64,000 nucleotides of DNA from CAZDET01 sp964504335 (GTDB lineage Bacteria > Bacteroidota > Bacteroidia > Chitinophagales > Saprospiraceae), in NCBI GenBank assembly GCA_964504335.1, contig CAZDET010000015.1, forward strand, positions 20,984-84,983. Reading direction: 5' to 3'. Below, one piece after another: positions 25,649 to 35,400 of the stretch (positions are counted from its first letter, which is position 1; each line of letters opens with the position of its first letter). The translations under genes and the position numbers were made by a program. Below the pieces are notes generated by a model. The model did no database searches. It had not been told where the DNA came from and was given only the letters and a program-made list of their open reading frames with translations.

Positions 25649-26011
25649 ATCTGCGTGCTCTTCCAGCATTTCCAGGGTCACGTATTCGAGGGCCTTTTCG
25701 TGGGTGGCGGCTAAGTCGACAGCCGGTGCGACGCCGGCTTGGTAGGCTTCGCGCCAGCGCAGAGCGCAGAGGCACCACTTGTCGCCCGCCCGGAGTCCGG
25801 GAAAACGGAATTCGGGCCGGGGCGTCGACAGGTCGTTCCCCTGCGATTTGGTGAAGGAGAGAAAGTCGTCGGTCATCCGCGCACAAATCACGTGCCGACC
25901 CGAATCCTGTGGCCCCGTGCGGCAAAAGCCATCGCGGTAAAATCCGGTGATCGGATCAGTGCAGCACCCCTGTAGGGGCTTTCCGAGTACATTCATTACG
26001 GGTCTTTCCAT
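25625..26011 (-). CDS. DUF2237-family protein
   Basis: 128 residues with the full family signature: NVLGKPLQGC, DPITGFYRDGFC, HVICARMTDDFLSFTKSQGNDLSTP, FPGLRAGDKWCLCALRWREA and ATHEKALEYV. Several conserved cysteines (GCC, FC, CLC) could bind metal or act in redox chemistry, but the family has no assigned reaction. Cytoplasmic. A second start at 25996 is possible and would remove 5 residues. The 3' end overlaps the TonB receptor gene by 24 bp on the other strand. Confidence 0.9.
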   Translation of the reverse strand: MERPVMNVLGKPLQGCCTDPITGFYRDGFCRTGPQDSGRHVICARMTDDFLSFTKSQGNDLSTPRPEFRFPGLRAGDKWCLCALRWREAYQAGVAPAVDLAATHEKALEYVTLEMLEEHADSPLKDDA

Positions 26012-26101
26012 CGCTCAGTTCTTTTGTAGCAGTTATAACTCTAATTCCGCCACCTAAATTTTCCCTAGATTCGCACCGCATCAGTAATAATTACGCTCTT
26101 T

Positions 26102-26899
26102 TTGGCTACGCGCAAAAAAACCTATTTCGCTTCCGACTTTCATTTAGGCGTAGATGCCCGGGTTTCTTCTGCCGAGCGCGAGCGGCAGCTCGTGCGGTGG
26201 CTGAGCCACGTCGAGTCTGGAGCGGATGCCATTTACCTGGTTGGGGATATATTCGAATTCTGGTATACCTACCGGCACGTGGTGCCGAAAGGCTACGTGC
26301 GCCTGTTGGGAAAGCTGGCCGAATTATCCGACGGAGGGCTGCCCATCCACTGTTTTACCGGTAACCACGATATGTGGCTGTTCGATTATCTCTCCGAGGA
26401 AGTCGGACTGATTATGCATACCCGACCCCAGCGTCTGCAGATCCAGGGGAAGGCGTTTTTGATCGGTCATGGCGACGGGCTCGGGCCGGGCGATCGGGGG
26501 TATAAGCGGCTGAAGCGCTTGTTTTCCCATCCGACAGCCCAGTGGTTTTTCGAGCGGCTTCATCCTAATTTCGGCATTTCACTAGCGTATTATTGGAGCC
26601 ACCGCAGCCGGACTGCCAATCCGGGGCCTACCAGGTTTTACGGCATCGACCGGGAGTGGCTGATTGCCTACGCCGAGCGAAAGCTTGCGCAAGATCCGGC
26701 TATCGATTTCTTCGTGTTCGGGCACCGGCATCTGCCGATCGATCATCTGCTGTCGAATGACCGCAGCCGCTACATCAACCTGGGAGAATGGCTGCATTTC
26801 AACTCCTATGCCGTATTTGACGGGGAGCACATGGAGATCGAATTTTTCGAGACGCCTCCCGGCAAGGTATTCGGGCGCAAATCGTTATCTACTAAATAG
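26102..26899 (+). CDS. lpxH: UDP-2,3-diacylglucosamine diphosphatase (TTG start)
   Basis: 265 residues. Calcineurin-like metallophosphoesterase motifs in order: ASDFHLGVD, VGDIFEFW, TGNHD, IGHGDGLG and FGHRHLP. The DFHLG block with the long insert before GHGD matches LpxH, the lipid A pathway enzyme that releases UMP on the inner membrane face. No ATG lies in frame before the conserved core; the TTG at 26102 gives the usual N-terminal length (KKTYFASDFHLG at residues 4-15), so I take it as the start. It is followed 7 bp later by another gene with a GTG start. Confidence 0.92.
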   Translation: MATRKKTYFASDFHLGVDARVSSAERERQLVRWLSHVESGADAIYLVGDIFEFWYTYRHVVPKGYVRLLGKLAELSDGGLPIHCFTGNHDMWLFDYLSEEVGLIMHTRPQRLQIQGKAFLIGHGDGLGPGDRGYKRLKRLFSHPTAQWFFERLHPNFGISLAYYWSHRSRTANPGPTRFYGIDREWLIAYAERKLAQDPAIDFFVFGHRHLPIDHLLSNDRSRYINLGEWLHFNSYAVFDGEHMEIEFFETPPGKVFGRKSLSTK

Positions 26900-26906
26900 C
26901 GATCCG

Positions 26907-27728
26907 GTGTTGCATCAACTTTTTCTACCTGTATGGTGTGCATGTATGCTGGGAGGGGGGATGGCGGCGCGCGCTCAGGCGCCCGATTCGACCCACCGCC
27001 ATTTGTTTGATATTGCAGATTCCGCTCGTTATATCACCGTAGATCCTCTGCTGAACCTCTACCTGATCAACCCGAGCGATGAGCTGCGGAAGTACGATCC
27101 TTCCGGAAATTTTCAGTTCAACTTCGACGACAGTACCCTGGGGCCGATCGGCTCCGTAGATGTGAGTAACTCCTTCAATCTGCTGCTTTTTTATCCACGC
27201 CACCAAACGGTAGTCGTGCTCGATCGAACACTGGCGGAGCGCAGCCGACTCGATTTGCGGCAGTTACCAGAGCTGCAAAACCCGGTGGGCGTAGCCCGCT
27301 CCTTCGATGACAACATTTGGGTATACGACGATTGGACCTACCGCCTACAGAAAATCAACGCCACTGGAGCGGTCCTCGAATCTTCGGACGATCTGCGATT
27401 GCTGCTTCAACTCGAAGCCGCTCCGGCTGCCATCCATGCCATTGAAACGGAAGTATTTCTCTACTATCCGGAGCGGGGGCTCGCCGTTTTTTCGAATGTC
27501 GGTCAATTTCTCCGCTGGATCGATTTGCCGCCGGGGCGCGAAAGTAGTTGGACGCCCAGCGGAATGGTTTTCCGAACCGAGGATCGCTGGTGGTTCAGTG
27601 ATTTGGAGCGGCCGCCCGTCGAACTGGCACTCGTTGCCCAGGCGGTACAATGGGACCAACTGCTCATTGCCGCCAACCGGTTGATGTACCTCGACGGGGG
27701 GATTGTTCGGGTCTGGGAAAAACAGTGA
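26907..27728 (+). CDS. Secreted beta-propeller-like protein (GTG start)
   Basis: 273 residues assuming the GTG at 26907, which yields a signal peptide (LHQLFLPVWCACMLGGGMAARAQA). An upstream ATG at 26664 lies inside lpxH and would add 81 residues that are clearly out-of-frame translation. The mature part shows repeated four-strand blades with Asp-box-like turns (DPLLNLYLINPSDELRKYD; DDNIWVYDDWTYRLQKIN; ETEVFLYYPERGLAVFS; RTEDRWWFSDLERPPVEL), like NHL or six-bladed propellers. Role unknown; probably periplasmic and cotranscribed with lpxH. Confidence 0.75.
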   Translation: MLHQLFLPVWCACMLGGGMAARAQAPDSTHRHLFDIADSARYITVDPLLNLYLINPSDELRKYDPSGNFQFNFDDSTLGPIGSVDVSNSFNLLLFYPRHQTVVVLDRTLAERSRLDLRQLPELQNPVGVARSFDDNIWVYDDWTYRLQKINATGAVLESSDDLRLLLQLEAAPAAIHAIETEVFLYYPERGLAVFSNVGQFLRWIDLPPGRESSWTPSGMVFRTEDRWWFSDLERPPVELALVAQAVQWDQLLIAANRLMYLDGGIVRVWEKQ

Positions 27729-27744
27729 ATCCGATTAAGCCGCA

Positions 27745-29283
27745 TCACACATTTCGGTGCAATTCCTCCCGGAAGGCCACTACATTGAGCATCTCCTCCA
27801 CCACGGTGGAAAAGCGGTAAAATCCGGCACTTTGGGTGGGCCAACCGGTTCGAAGTTCCCGGGCCATGTCGGGGGGGCAACGATAGGCGGCGATTTTTAA
27901 CAACTGATGGTAGTGATTCAGCATCCAGACATTGCGCTGGTAGGAACCCACCAAATCGCGAAAGCCGCCGATGAGAATGCGCGTCATCCGGTTCGTCCAG
28001 GGATGGGGACTCCTGGATAACCAATAGAGCAGTAGAGAGGGATCGGGCACGAAGGCCCCCTGTCGTTCGAGGGAGTTGGTGACGAGCCGTTGGAAAATAT
28101 CGGCCGGGCATTGTTGCAGCAGTTGTTTCCCGCGTGCCTGGTTCCACAGTTCCTCTCTTCCCGTTGTTAGCCAATGCTCGATCAATGCTTCAATCCAATC
28201 GGGAGTTTTATAGCGCAGAAGGGCCTCGCAAAGCGCCAGGAGTAATTGATCCCCGTAGGTTGTCTCCGACCAGGCTTCGATGATTTGATGTGGCAGGGCA
28301 TCGAAGTGCTCTTCCCATCGGTCGGGGGGGATGCGTTCCACCAGCTGATTGAGCCAGCTATGCCTCAAGCCACCGGCGCCTTTATTGGCGCGCGGTCGAA
28401 TGCCGAGGCGCTTGGTGGCCTCCGGTAGTTCCTCGGGCAAGTCAATTTGAACCCGGCCGCCCTTCCAGGACATTGCGCTCGCAGCGGCAGACCATAATTG
28501 TTCCAGCAATTGGCTACCGGGAAGATGCAGGAGTAGGGTTGCTGCTGCCTGCCGCACCTCCTTTCGGCGATCGTCTAGCGCCCGTTCGAGCAACGGCTCG
28601 TCGTCGGGCTGTAGCTGTACCAGCAGGCTGGTCAGGTTGTCGGCGCGTTGTTTGGGCGAGAGGTCCGACCACCGGTCTTCCAGTGCCAGACGGGCCGCGG
28701 GCGGATCAACAGATCGCCAGGCCATTAGGGCATCCAGGCGATTGGCATCGGCCGCCCAGACCTCGGAGGGGGCTTCCGGCGGCAGCAATTGGCTCCACCG
28801 GGGGTGAAGCCGTGCGAGCCACTCCCCCCGACTGCCGATGATACTCAAGATTTCCGGCCGCTCGTTCGGCTCATCGAGGGCTCGTTGGAGCAGTTCGGGA
28901 AGTAATTCCGGCGGTGCAATCCGTTGGTGTTTGTGGAGCAATTGAATGGCTTCCGGCAGGGCGGACGGATAGGAACCCCCCAGCAACAGCCCCAGAAAGT
29001 AGGCGAATCGGGGTGTACAAACGGAGCGAGACTCCGGTGGCGGTACATTGACTCCCGGAGATTCGGGTGGAATTCGTTCGAAAGAGGTCCGCTGTACGGA
29101 GGCCATTAGAGCGGCTGCTTCGAGTAGTTGTTCCGCTTGGGGCAGCTCGGCCTCAATGTGGAGTGCCCGAAGGCATTCTTCCAACGGCGCGTCGGGCCGT
29201 GCCCGGGCACTTCCCAGCAGGGCTACTCGACGCAGGTCGGCCCAGTAGGTGTCGAGCTTGGGCAAGTCGGGTGTTTGGTCCAT
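27745..29283 (-). CDS. DUF5691-family helical-repeat protein
   Basis: 512 residues, leucine- and alanine-rich with HEAT-like helix pairs (LLERALDDRRKEVRQAAATLLLHLPGSQLLEQLW). The N-terminus LDTYWADLRRVALLGSARARPDAPL and the region RWEEHFDALPHQIIEAWSETTYGDQLLLALCEALL match DUF5691. In other genomes this family travels with SWIM zinc-finger, AAA and VWA genes in a possible defence or assembly cluster; none of these partners is present here. Function unknown, cytoplasmic. The 3' end is 16 bp from the convergent propeller gene. Confidence 0.78.
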   Translation of the reverse strand: MDQTPDLPKLDTYWADLRRVALLGSARARPDAPLEECLRALHIEAELPQAEQLLEAAALMASVQRTSFERIPPESPGVNVPPPESRSVCTPRFAYFLGLLLGGSYPSALPEAIQLLHKHQRIAPPELLPELLQRALDEPNERPEILSIIGSRGEWLARLHPRWSQLLPPEAPSEVWAADANRLDALMAWRSVDPPAARLALEDRWSDLSPKQRADNLTSLLVQLQPDDEPLLERALDDRRKEVRQAAATLLLHLPGSQLLEQLWSAAASAMSWKGGRVQIDLPEELPEATKRLGIRPRANKGAGGLRHSWLNQLVERIPPDRWEEHFDALPHQIIEAWSETTYGDQLLLALCEALLRYKTPDWIEALIEHWLTTGREELWNQARGKQLLQQCPADIFQRLVTNSLERQGAFVPDPSLLLYWLSRSPHPWTNRMTRILIGGFRDLVGSYQRNVWMLNHYHQLLKIAAYRCPPDMARELRTGWPTQSAGFYRFSTVVEEMLNVVAFREELHRNV

Positions 29284-29352
29284 TGATTAATTTTTGACAG
29301 ATACCGGGGTAGTTTGTGCCTGTTATAATTATTAATAATCAGTACAAAAGCC

Positions 29353-29360
29353 TACTTTTG
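29353..29360 (+). promoter_or_regulatory. -7 box (TAnnTTTG type) of the atpD promoter
   Basis: TACTTTTG matches the Bacteroidota primary-sigma -7 consensus TAnnTTTG exactly and lies 40 bp before the atpD ATG. No TTG -33 element is visible 17-23 bp upstream, only an AT-rich TTAAT stretch. Confidence 0.5.
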
Positions 29361-29399
29361 CAGCACTTTTAAGATTCCTACGTATTAACGCATAAGAAC

Positions 29400-30920
29400 A
29401 TGGCAAATATCGGTCGCGTCAAGCAGGTCATCGGTCCCGTTGTGGACGTGAGCTTCGAGGGCGAAGACGCCAAACTACCCGAAATCTTCAACGCGTTGGA
29501 GATTAATCGCCCTAACGGCGAAAAGCTCGTATTGGAAGTACAGCAACACCTCGGTGAAGATGGAGTGCGCACCATCGCAATGGACTCCACGGACGGACTG
29601 ACCCGCGGTGCCGAAGTACACGATACCGGACAGGCAATTGCCATGCCCGTAGGTCCCGAAATCAAAGGGCGTCTGTTTAATGTCATCGGCGAAGCCATCG
29701 ACGGCATCGGTCCGGTGGAGAAAAAAGATACCGCCCGCCCGATTCACGCGAAGCCGCCGATATACGAGAACCTCTCTACCGAGAAGGAAATCCTCTACAC
29801 CGGAATTAAAGTCATCGACCTGATCGAGCCCTACCAGAAGGGCGGAAAAATCGGTTTGTTCGGCGGTGCGGGCGTAGGAAAAACTGTGTTGATTCAGGAG
29901 CTGATCAACAATATTGCCAAAGGATACGAAGGTATTTCGGTTTTTGCGGGCGTCGGTGAGCGCACGCGCGAAGGAAACGACCTGATGCGGGAAATGCTCG
30001 AAGCCGGTATCATTCGGTACGGCGACGCCTTCATGGAATCCATGGAAGAAGGCGGCTGGGCTCTCGACAAGGTCGATATGAATGCGCTGGAAGATTCTAA
30101 AGCCACGTTCGTGTTCGGCCAAATGAACGAACCTCCCGGGGCGCGTGCTCGCGTGGCGCTCTCCGGACTGACGATCGCCGAGTACTTTCGCGACGGCGAC
30201 CTCGACGACCCCACCGGCGGTCGTGATATCCTCTTCTTCATCGACAATATCTTCCGCTTCACCCAGGCCGGTTCGGAAGTTTCCGCCCTCTTGGGCCGGA
30301 TGCCCTCGGCGGTGGGTTACCAACCGACTCTGGCCACCGAAATGGGATTGATGCAGGAACGCATTACGTCTACCAAGCGCGGTTCCATTACCTCGGTGCA
30401 GGCCGTATACGTGCCCGCGGATGACCTGACGGACCCCGCTCCGGCGACCACCTTTGCCCACCTCGATGCTACCACGGTACTGAGCCGGAAGATTGCCTCC
30501 CTCGGTATTTACCCTGCAGTAGACCCACTCGATTCTTCCAGCCGTATTCTCGATCCTGCCGTTATCGGGGATGAGCACTACGACTGCGCTCAGCGAGTTA
30601 AAAACATTCTGCAGCGCTACAAAGAACTCCAGGACATCATCGCGATCCTGGGTATGGAAGAACTCAGTGACGAAGACAAGCAGATAGTGCACCGCGCCCG
30701 CCGCGTTCAGCGCTTCCTGTCACAGCCCTTCCACGTGGCCGAGCAGTTTACGAACATTCCGGGCACTATGGTCAGCCTTGAAGATACCATCAAGGGCTTC
30801 AATATGATCATGGACGGCGAAGTAGACGAATATCCGGAGTCGGCCTTCAACCTGAAGGGTACGATCGAGGAAGCGATCGATGCCGGTAAGAAGATGCTGG
30901 CCGAAGCCGCTGAAAATTAA
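29400..30920 (+). CDS. atpD: F-type ATP synthase subunit beta
   Basis: 506 residues. Walker A GGAGVGKTVL, the catalytic GERTREGNDL segment, Walker B DILFFIDNIFR, ALLGRMPSAVGYQPTLATEMG and the DELSEED-equivalent MEELSDEDK. This is the catalytic subunit of the F1 head. It forms a two-gene unit with atpC, as in many Bacteroidota, and the remaining subunits are not in this window. Confidence 0.98.
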   Translation: MANIGRVKQVIGPVVDVSFEGEDAKLPEIFNALEINRPNGEKLVLEVQQHLGEDGVRTIAMDSTDGLTRGAEVHDTGQAIAMPVGPEIKGRLFNVIGEAIDGIGPVEKKDTARPIHAKPPIYENLSTEKEILYTGIKVIDLIEPYQKGGKIGLFGGAGVGKTVLIQELINNIAKGYEGISVFAGVGERTREGNDLMREMLEAGIIRYGDAFMESMEEGGWALDKVDMNALEDSKATFVFGQMNEPPGARARVALSGLTIAEYFRDGDLDDPTGGRDILFFIDNIFRFTQAGSEVSALLGRMPSAVGYQPTLATEMGLMQERITSTKRGSITSVQAVYVPADDLTDPAPATTFAHLDATTVLSRKIASLGIYPAVDPLDSSSRILDPAVIGDEHYDCAQRVKNILQRYKELQDIIAILGMEELSDEDKQIVHRARRVQRFLSQPFHVAEQFTNIPGTMVSLEDTIKGFNMIMDGEVDEYPESAFNLKGTIEEAIDAGKKMLAEAAEN

Positions 30921-30944
30921 TGGAGAGCCACAACTATCGGAGGT

Positions 30945-31256
30945 ATGCAAATCAACGTCCTAACGCCTGAACGCGAATTATTCGCCGGTAAGATCGTTTC
31001 AGTGAAGGTTCCGGGTGCTTCCGGGCGCTTCCAGGTATTCAAAAACCACGCGCCCATCGTGTCCAGCCTTACCGAAGGTACCATCGAAATGGTAACCGAA
31101 GTGGGCTCCTACCGCTATTTTGATCCCGAAGAAGGCGACATTAAGAAGGCCTCCGAACCCGGGAAAGTCGTTGCCTTCCAAATTGAGGGGGGCTTCGTCG
31201 AAGTACTGAATAATAATGTGACGCTCCTGGTGCAAATTGCCGGCAACCAGGGTTAG
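30945..31256 (+). CDS. atpC: F-type ATP synthase subunit epsilon, short form
   Basis: 103 residues: MQINVLTPERELFAGKIVSVKVPGASGRFQVFKNHAPIVSSL is the start of the epsilon beta-sandwich. The protein ends directly after the sandwich (VTLLVQIAGNQG), so the C-terminal two-helix inhibitory domain of the 130-140-residue form is missing. Loss of auto-inhibition by extension of these helices would be expected. It lies 24 bp after atpD. Confidence 0.95.
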   Translation: MQINVLTPERELFAGKIVSVKVPGASGRFQVFKNHAPIVSSLTEGTIEMVTEVGSYRYFDPEEGDIKKASEPGKVVAFQIEGGFVEVLNNNVTLLVQIAGNQG

Positions 31257-31276
31257 CGTTTGTAAGTGATATGTGC

Positions 31277-31308
31277 ACGGGCTCTTCTCCGCAGGGGGGA
31301 GGGCCCGT
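31277..31308 (+). terminator. Strong stem-loop after atpC
   Basis: A 14-bp stem including several G-T wobbles (arms 31277-31290 and 31295-31308) with a GCAG tetraloop, 20 bp after the atpC stop. There is no T-tract, so it may be a transcript-end stabiliser or an attenuator before prfA rather than a classic terminator. Confidence 0.6.
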
Positions 31309-31352
31309 TGCTGTAAGATTGCCGAAGGGGCTCACGGATAAACTGTACGCAT

Positions 31353-32423
31353 ATGCTCGATAAACTCGAAGCCATCCACAACCGCTTTCTCCTCCTGGAA
31401 GAACAAATGGCTGATCCTGAGATTATTGCTGATCAGGATCGGTATCGTCAGGTGGGAAAAGAGTACGGGCGCTTGAAAGAAATCAACGAAGCCTATCTGG
31501 CTTACCGGGAGTTGCTGGGTAATATCGAGACGAGCCGGCGCATGCAAAAGGATGCTGACCCGGACATGCGAGAAATGGCCACTGCCGAGTTGGAAGAACT
31601 CGAGCCCCAACGCACCGACATGGAGGAGCGTATTCGCCTCATGTTGATTCCCCGCGACCCGGACGATGAGAAGGACGTCCTCGTAGAAATTCGCTCCGGA
31701 ACGGGAGGCGATGAAGCCAGTATTTTTGCCGGCGACCTGCTGAAAATGTACCAGCGCTTCTTCGAGACCCAGGGCTGGAAGTCGGAAGTAATCGAAGAAA
31801 ATGAAGGTACCGTCGGCGGCTATAACAAGGTCGTACTTCAGGTAAGCGGGGAGGATGTCTACGGAAAATTAAAATTCGAATCGGGTGCCCACCGCGTACA
31901 ACGCGTACCAAAAACGGAGAGCCAGGGCCGGGTGCACACCTCGGCGGCTACCGTAGCGGTGATCCCCATCCTCGAAATGGAAGACGTCAACATCAATAAA
32001 TCCGATCTTAAGATCGACACCTTCCGAGCCAGCGGTGCCGGTGGCCAGCACGTAAACAAGACCGAGTCTGCCATCCGCATTACCCACCTGCCCACCGGAA
32101 TTGTATCCGAAAGCCAGGACGGCCGCTCCCAACATAAAAACAAGGAAATCGCGATGCAGCAGCTAATTCGCCGCATCCGCGAAGCGCAGGAAAAAGAACA
32201 AGCCAGCGAACTAGCCGCGCAGCGGAAAAGCCTCGTGGGAACCGGCGACCGCTCCGACAAGATCCGCACCTATAATTATCCGCAAAACCGCGTGACGGAT
32301 CACCGCATCAATCTCACCCTCTACAACCTCGATCAAATCGTTAACGGCGACATCGAAGAAATTATCTCCTCCCTTCAAATGGCCGAGAATACCGAGAAAA
32401 TGAAAGCGGGCATGTCTGTTTAG
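31353..32423 (+). CDS. prfA: Peptide chain release factor 1
   Basis: 356 residues. The hydrolysis motif GAGGQHVNKTESAIRITHLPTGIV is intact, and the codon-recognition PxT element appears as PKT in RVQRVPKTESQGRVHTS, so this is RF1 (UAA/UAG) and not RF2. The N-terminal helical domain and SQHKNKEIAM tail are of normal size. The Gln of GGQ would be the methylation target of PrmC. The stop overlaps the convergent TolB-Omp85 gene by 4 bp. Confidence 0.97.
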   Translation: MLDKLEAIHNRFLLLEEQMADPEIIADQDRYRQVGKEYGRLKEINEAYLAYRELLGNIETSRRMQKDADPDMREMATAELEELEPQRTDMEERIRLMLIPRDPDDEKDVLVEIRSGTGGDEASIFAGDLLKMYQRFFETQGWKSEVIEENEGTVGGYNKVVLQVSGEDVYGKLKFESGAHRVQRVPKTESQGRVHTSAATVAVIPILEMEDVNINKSDLKIDTFRASGAGGQHVNKTESAIRITHLPTGIVSESQDGRSQHKNKEIAMQQLIRRIREAQEKEQASELAAQRKSLVGTGDRSDKIRTYNYPQNRVTDHRINLTLYNLDQIVNGDIEEIISSLQMAENTEKMKAGMSV

Positions 32424-35400
32424 AAATCAAGTCCCAGACTGAGATGTATCTTCGGATCCTGCACTCTTCGGGTTTCGATCCCCCAGGCGTAATCCAGCCG
32501 AACAAAGTAGCCGAACAACGTGGTGCGCAGGCCACCGCCGTAGCCGATCACCACCGGATCGCGGAAGCGGGTGACACGAACGACGACCGGATTGTTTTGC
32601 GGCGTTTGCGGGTAGGTGGTCGTGTTGAGCGGATTCTCTTCGCTGAACGGATCGCTGCCAACCCAGGCCGTGCCAATGTCGAAAAAGCCGACGACCTGGA
32701 AATTCCGGAAAAAAGGCGAGCGGATGCGGCGGGAAAAATACTGGAAGATCGGGACCCGCAGTTCCGAGTTGCCGAGCAGGAAGGTGCTTCCGTTGCGGAT
32801 GTTGATATCGAAACCCCGAATGCCGTTTTCCAACTTTCGGAAGGCGAAAGCCGGATCGGTCGGCTGCGGGATGGACGTGTTCTGTTCGGGAAAGATCCAG
32901 TTGTCGGTTCCTCCCAGAATAAACAGGATGCGCTGGGTGCCGAAGGTTGTACCGCCCGCTGCACGGAAGGCGAGAATGGAGCGCTTATCCAGAGGCAGGT
33001 AGTGCCGGGCGTCGAATCCGAGGTAGCCGAGGTAGCCCCCGCCGAAATCGGCTTGGAACCCGTCGTCGGTGTTGATGCTAAAGGTCTTAAAAACTTCTGC
33101 GAATATCTTATAGCGGGTGCCGTTCAGAATATTGAGATCCTTTTGGAGGGTATTGTCAAATACATACTCCAGGCGCAGGCCGATGCGCTGATCGTTTTGC
33201 AGCGGGTCGGTCTCCAGGGTACGCCGATCGGTGACGAGCGGCTGCACGCGGTCGCGTCGTAGCGTGAAGGTGGCTCGGAGGCTCCGGAAGATATCGAGGG
33301 GATAGCGCACCCCAAACTGACCGAGCAAGGTATTGTTTTCGATCCGGCCGCCGCGGGCGAGCCGCTCGTCGTCGAGGCGGGTATTGCGCCGATAGAGTGC
33401 GTAATACTTGTCGAGCCGTCGCTTGCGGTCGTGGTAAATGAGAAAGTATTCGGTCCCGTCAAAAGTGGTCGGAATGCGAATCCCGCCGTCGATAACGTAG
33501 TCTTCGAACAGATCCTTGACACTTCCTTTCAGTAGCAGGCCGATGGGAAGGGCGTTGAAGGCATTATCGCTGCCGGCGGCGCTGTAGCTATCCAGCCCCT
33601 GAAACAGGTAATTGTTATCGGCAGTGAACGTGATGTAGTCCAATCGGAACTGCAGGCGGTAGGGAACGATTCTACCGGGACGGAATTTATAGACGGTCCG
33701 ATCTTCCGGATCGGAGATTTGTTCCCTGGGAACGTTGCGGTTTAGGGGCGCTTGTTGGGTAGGTATTTCGGTGATTTCGTCCGTGTTTTTGATAATGGCC
33801 GGCGGCGGTGCCTGATCGTCGAACTGACTCTGAAAGAGATAATTGTCGATATCTATTTCGAGCGTGGGTGGTACCTGCTGGTCCTCACCCTGTTGTTCGA
33901 CAGCGGATAAGGTATCCGCTTCTGATATTTCTTCGATTAGCTCGTAAGCGATACCCCGGGATATCTGATAGGCCGTCGGAGGAGGATTTTGAAAGGTATC
34001 GACATCAATTCGCTTTTTGTAGAGGTAGAAGCGCTCGGCATCGCGGTAGACTTCGAGGACTTGCTTTACCCGCGGAGCGGTGTGCTGGCTCAGCATGGAG
34101 CTGTTGACGTTCGTTGCATTGTGCGTAACGGCGCGCTCCTTGACGATGGGGTATACCTCGATGGAATCGATCAATGTCGTATCCAGCATTTCCAGGCTGC
34201 TATCGGCGTGCAACACGATTTCGTCTCCTCCTTGCAGATAAATCCGCTGCTCGTAATGGTGGATATAATCTTCCAGGTAACCGACGGCTCGATTGTAGAT
34301 ACCGCTTTGATCGGTTAGGTATCCAAACCAGGTGCTGTCGATGGCAATGGGGTTGCGTTCGTTAGCCAGGGGAGTATGAGTAATGCGCACGAACTCACCC
34401 GGCTTGTTTTCGATGTCGTAGTAGAAGAGGTCGAAGGTCTTGATGGGCAGGATCGTGTCCAGGCGTTGCGGCTTGACCAGTGAGTCGATCCGGTTGGAGG
34501 CAAACACAATGCCGGAACGCCCGCGAATGCGTACGGCGCGCGCGTCGAGATCGTCGTAAAAGTCGTTGGTGATACGTTGCGATTGACGGGTCTGCGGATA
34601 GTAAAGGAAGATGTCGGAAAATCCCCGAACGGTTGCGCTGTAGACCAGCGTAGACGGATTGACATAGTCCATGCTGTAGACCCGATGGTATTCCGTCGAT
34701 AAATCCTCTGTCACATCCTTTCCCGTCTGGAGGTCGTACCGCATCAATTTGGGTTGATCGCGCTGTTCGTACAGGATGGCGATCTCGTACCCGCTGGGAT
34801 TCCAGGCCAGCAAGGGGTAATTGTAATCGGTAGCCTGAAGGGCATTGCGGAAGCCGCCCTTGTGGATGATTTTGCGTTCGCCGGTCGCTACTTCCTGGAG
34901 GTAGACCCGGTACTTTCCGATGTCGTTGGTGACGTATACCACCCGTTGCCCGTCGGGGCTGAGCTTCACCTGGGTAACCGGTAACTGCTTCCGGTTTTTG
35001 ACCTCAATTTCCTGGCCGGTGGGCGCTTGGCGGCCAAGTAAGTCTTCGCGGTAGCGCTGCAGGAAAAAGTCGCGCCAATTGAAAAGGACCACCTCGTAGG
35101 GGCTGCCCAGCACGTAGAGAAAACCACTTTCTACCGACCGGTTAATTCGGGTGAGGTAGAGCAAATTGGAAACGGTGGCTTCACCGAAATTCTGGGCGAT
35201 GTAGTACCAAAACGCATGCCCCGCCAGGCGTGGAAATTCCTCACTGAGTTCTTCAAACGTTTCGTACTCGCCCGAAAGCAGCAACTGCCGCAGGCGGGTA
35301 TCCGACTCCACACTCCACGAACGCCCGATGTAGGCCAGTAAGCCGGCCTTAAACCAGTCGGGCAGATTCATCAGTACGGCATTCTGGACCACCTCTTGCA

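Noticed and set aside
29475..30692. Open minus-strand frame of 405 codons
   Set aside because: Lies exactly antisense to atpD, whose protein is unmistakable; the antisense product has no motif and reflects codon bias of the real gene.
32444..33262. Open plus-strand frame of 272 codons
   Set aside because: Antisense to the barrel part of the TolB-Omp85 gene, with no recognisable domain.
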